From Staphylococcus croceilyticus (GTDB lineage Bacteria > Bacillota > Bacilli > Staphylococcales > Staphylococcaceae): 64,000 bases of DNA. The number at the start of each line of letters is the position of its first letter. Within the stretch, counting starts at the first letter, position 1. The stretch is from positions 1-64,000 of the forward strand of contig NZ_PPRD01000077.1 of NCBI RefSeq assembly GCF_002902575.1. The letters run 5' to 3'. Positions 62,175-64,000 of the stretch are shown piece by piece. Under the pieces are notes generated by a model. That model did no database searches and was not told the DNA's origin. It was given only the letters and a program-made list of their open reading frames with translations. The position numbers and the translations under genes are program-made.

Positions 62175-63305
62175 CTAATATGTTCTGATTGGTAAGATCA
62201 ATTGTGTCACTGAATCATCATTTTTAGGTTTAAGAATGAATGGTTTCATTGTACCGAAGAATTCTACTTCAACTTCATCATTGTCGATGGCTTTTAAAGC
62301 GTCCATCATGTAACGAGAGTTGAACGAAATCTTTAAGTTGCCACCTTCAACATCAGTTGCTGTAACTTCTTCTTTTACAGTACCGATTTCAGGTGATGTT
62401 GAAGATAATTCCACTACTTCGTTGCCTGTACTTAATTTAATAACGTTATTGCCGCCTTCGCGTGCAAGTAATGAAGCACGGTCGATTGCGTGATAAAACT
62501 CACCGTTGTTTAATCCTAATTTGATTTCATAATTCTCTGGGAATAAACGTGTCGTATCAGGATAATGTCCTTCTAGTAAACGAGAAATGAAGTTGACGTT
62601 ACCTACTTTGAATAACACTTGGTTAGATGCAAAGAAGATATCAATGTCTTCATCGCTGTCACTCATAATTTTGTTTAATTCAGATAGTGCTTTACCTGGA
62701 ATGATGACATTTTTGTTTTCAGACTCATCTTCAAGTTTTAACTTTCTTACAGCCAAGCGGTGTGAGTCAGTCGCAGTGCATATTAATTCATTATCTTGTA
62801 TAAGCCAGTTCACACCAGTTAAGACTGGGCGTGTTTCTGAGGTGGACACTGCGAAATTTGTTTGCGCAATGATGTTTTTAAGTACTTTTACTGATAATTG
62901 AATTGCGTCATCACGTGAAACTTGTGGTAACAGTGGATATTGATCAGGATCTAAACCACTTAAGTTAAACTCTGAATGACCTGATGTAATTAAAGTTTGG
63001 AACTGTTCATTTGTTGATAATTTTACGTCTTTACCTGGTAATTTTTTGATAATGTCTACAAAGAAACGACCAGGAAGTACTACAGAACCAGTTTCAGCAA
63101 TAGTGACAATATCTTCACCATCTACTTGTTTAGGAATAGTGATTTCAATAGAGATTTCAGAATCTGAACCAGTAAGAATCACTTCGTTATCTTTAGCGTC
63201 AATCTTGATACCTGTTAAGATTGGTAAAGTTGTTCTTGGTGAGATTGCTTTTAATGTGTCATTTAATTGAGTGATAAAATAATCTCTTTTAATTGTGAAT
63301 TCCAT
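62175..63305 (-). CDS. dnaN: DNA polymerase III beta sliding clamp
   Basis: The 376-residue clamp has three repeated domains. Typical stretches are ISPRTTLPILTGIKI near 20-34, RPVLTGVNWLI near 157-167, and the C-terminal LILPIRTY that borders the client-binding cleft. It encircles DNA and tethers polymerase and other proteins. The start follows GGAAGGAG. It lies about 295 bp after dnaA with DnaA boxes between. Length is standard. Confidence 0.98.
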   Translation of the reverse strand: MEFTIKRDYFITQLNDTLKAISPRTTLPILTGIKIDAKDNEVILTGSDSEISIEITIPKQVDGEDIVTIAETGSVVLPGRFFVDIIKKLPGKDVKLSTNEQFQTLITSGHSEFNLSGLDPDQYPLLPQVSRDDAIQLSVKVLKNIIAQTNFAVSTSETRPVLTGVNWLIQDNELICTATDSHRLAVRKLKLEDESENKNVIIPGKALSELNKIMSDSDEDIDIFFASNQVLFKVGNVNFISRLLEGHYPDTTRLFPENYEIKLGLNNGEFYHAIDRASLLAREGGNNVIKLSTGNEVVELSSTSPEIGTVKEEVTATDVEGGNLKISFNSRYMMDALKAIDNDEVEVEFFGTMKPFILKPKNDDSVTQLILPIRTY

Positions 63306-63381
63306 TATTAATCTAAACTCCTTCCAGTCGTTTATATATAAATTATATAGGTTTTAAATTCATAGTAATAGTAGTAGGGCC

Positions 63382-63481
63382 TGTGGATTAGTGGATATCT
63401 TAGAAAAAGCCTTAAATGGCAAAGTTATACACATGTGGATAAACTGTTGATGGTGTGTATTACTTTTAAACATTATCCACA
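63382..63481. other. DnaA-box cluster of the dnaA-dnaN region (part of oriC)
   Basis: Exact boxes are at 63434-63442 (TGTGGATAA) and 63473-63481 (TTATCCACA); one-mismatch boxes are at 63382-63390 and 63425-63433. In Firmicutes the bipartite origin flanks dnaA, with unwinding on this side. The gap 63306-63600 carries no gene. Confidence 0.8.
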
Positions 63482-63600
63482 TATTCCTATTTTCATTTTA
63501 AAACAACGAAAGCCATTTTTAACTAAAAAATTTAGCTTCTAGATTCATTTTTTTATTTCCCACTTCAGAAGAATGTAATCTGTTATATAACAGTTACAAC

Positions 63601-64000
63601 TTATTGCTTACGAATTTCTTTCTCAAGATCTTCAACTTCTTGTTTGAAAATGCTATCCGCTTTAATATCATTAGCAATTTTTTCATGAGCGTGAATGACT
63701 GTCGTATGATCGCGGCCACCAAATTCTTCACCAATTTTTGGTAATGAAAAATCAGTTAATTCTCTAGATAAGTACATTGCAATTTGGCGTGGGTAAGCAA
63801 TAGATTTCGTACGTTTCTTCGCACTAAAGTCTTCAATACGCACATTATAGTAATGACCCACAACTTTTTGAATATCTTGAATTGAAATCTTTTTAGATTT
63901 AGGAACTTGAATAATATCTTTAAGCGCTTCTGCTGCTAATTCTGTTGTGACAGGTCTTCCTTGAAGTTTTGAGTAAGCAAGTAAACGCGTTAAAGCCCCT
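63601..64000 (-). CDS. dnaA: Chromosomal replication initiator DnaA, 5' part outside the window
   Basis: Only the last 132 or so codons are present; the frame stays open to the right edge. They cover the end of the AAA+ lid ([16 protein letters not shown]) and domain IV, the DNA-binding domain, with [15 protein letters not shown], the DnaA signature helix-turn-helix. DnaA binds boxes at oriC and melts the origin. The end [14 protein letters not shown] matches other staphylococci. Confidence 0.97.
   Translation of the reverse strand, partial: GALTRLLAYSKLQGRPVTTELAAEALKDIIQVPKSKKISIQDIQKVVGHYYNVRIEDFSAKKRTKSIAYPRQIAMYLSRELTDFSLPKIGEEFGGRDHTTVIHAHEKIANDIKADSIFKQEVEDLEKEIRKQ

Overview
The window is the oriC-proximal arm of a Staphylococcus chromosome, read in reverse so that dnaA lies at the right edge on the minus strand. 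The order dnaA-dnaN-yaaA-recF-gyrB-gyrA-nnrD-serS-azlCD-metX-yybS-gdpP-rplI-dnaC-purA-tRNA-walRKHIJ-rlmH is typical of staphylococci. The low GC content and the close match of WalK, WalR, DnaC, GyrB and RlmH to S. aureus sequences (compared from memory) support this. hutH, which lies between nnrD and serS in S. aureus, is missing, so a coagulase-negative species is more likely; the species cannot be fixed from this window.

From the 3' end of rlmH (34592) leftwards the sequence is SCC (staphylococcal cassette chromosome) DNA. A second copy of the SCC attachment site at 16959-16976 divides it into two tandem elements. Element A (about 16977-34591) carries ccrA (broken by one stop codon) and an intact ccrB, a pseudouridine catabolism operon (psuK-psuG-transporter) lying between ccrB and the ccr accessory genes, and a decaying copy of those accessory genes. 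It also carries speG (spermidine acetyltransferase, known from ACME), scars of an IS and of a diacetyl reductase gene, an apbE/three-domain flavoreductase/MFS operon, and an LLM flavin monooxygenase. Element B (16958 leftwards, beyond position 1) carries two unknown genes, the replication module CcPol-MP-Cch2, ccrC, an intact set of accessory genes, a lipoprotein, a complete type I restriction-modification system and, cut by the window edge, a CD-NTase (cyclic-oligonucleotide synthase of the CBASS anti-phage family). No mec gene is in the window.

The most interesting points are: the truncated CBASS-like synthase beside hsdMSR; two paralogous ccr modules, one being lost through stop codons while the other is intact and could act in trans; the pseudouridine operon placed inside a ccr module; an identical 34-bp terminator on both sides of the lipoprotein gene; a DnaA-box cluster between rlmH and walJ about 28 kb from dnaA; and a family of long palindromic repeats in the intergenic regions of the core chromosome.

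The core genes work together in replication initiation and topology (dnaA, dnaN, recF, gyrBA, dnaC), cell-wall homeostasis (walRKHIJ), c-di-AMP turnover (gdpP), purine and methionine synthesis (purA; metX under a SAM riboswitch), serine charging (serS under a T-box), and metabolite repair (nnrD).
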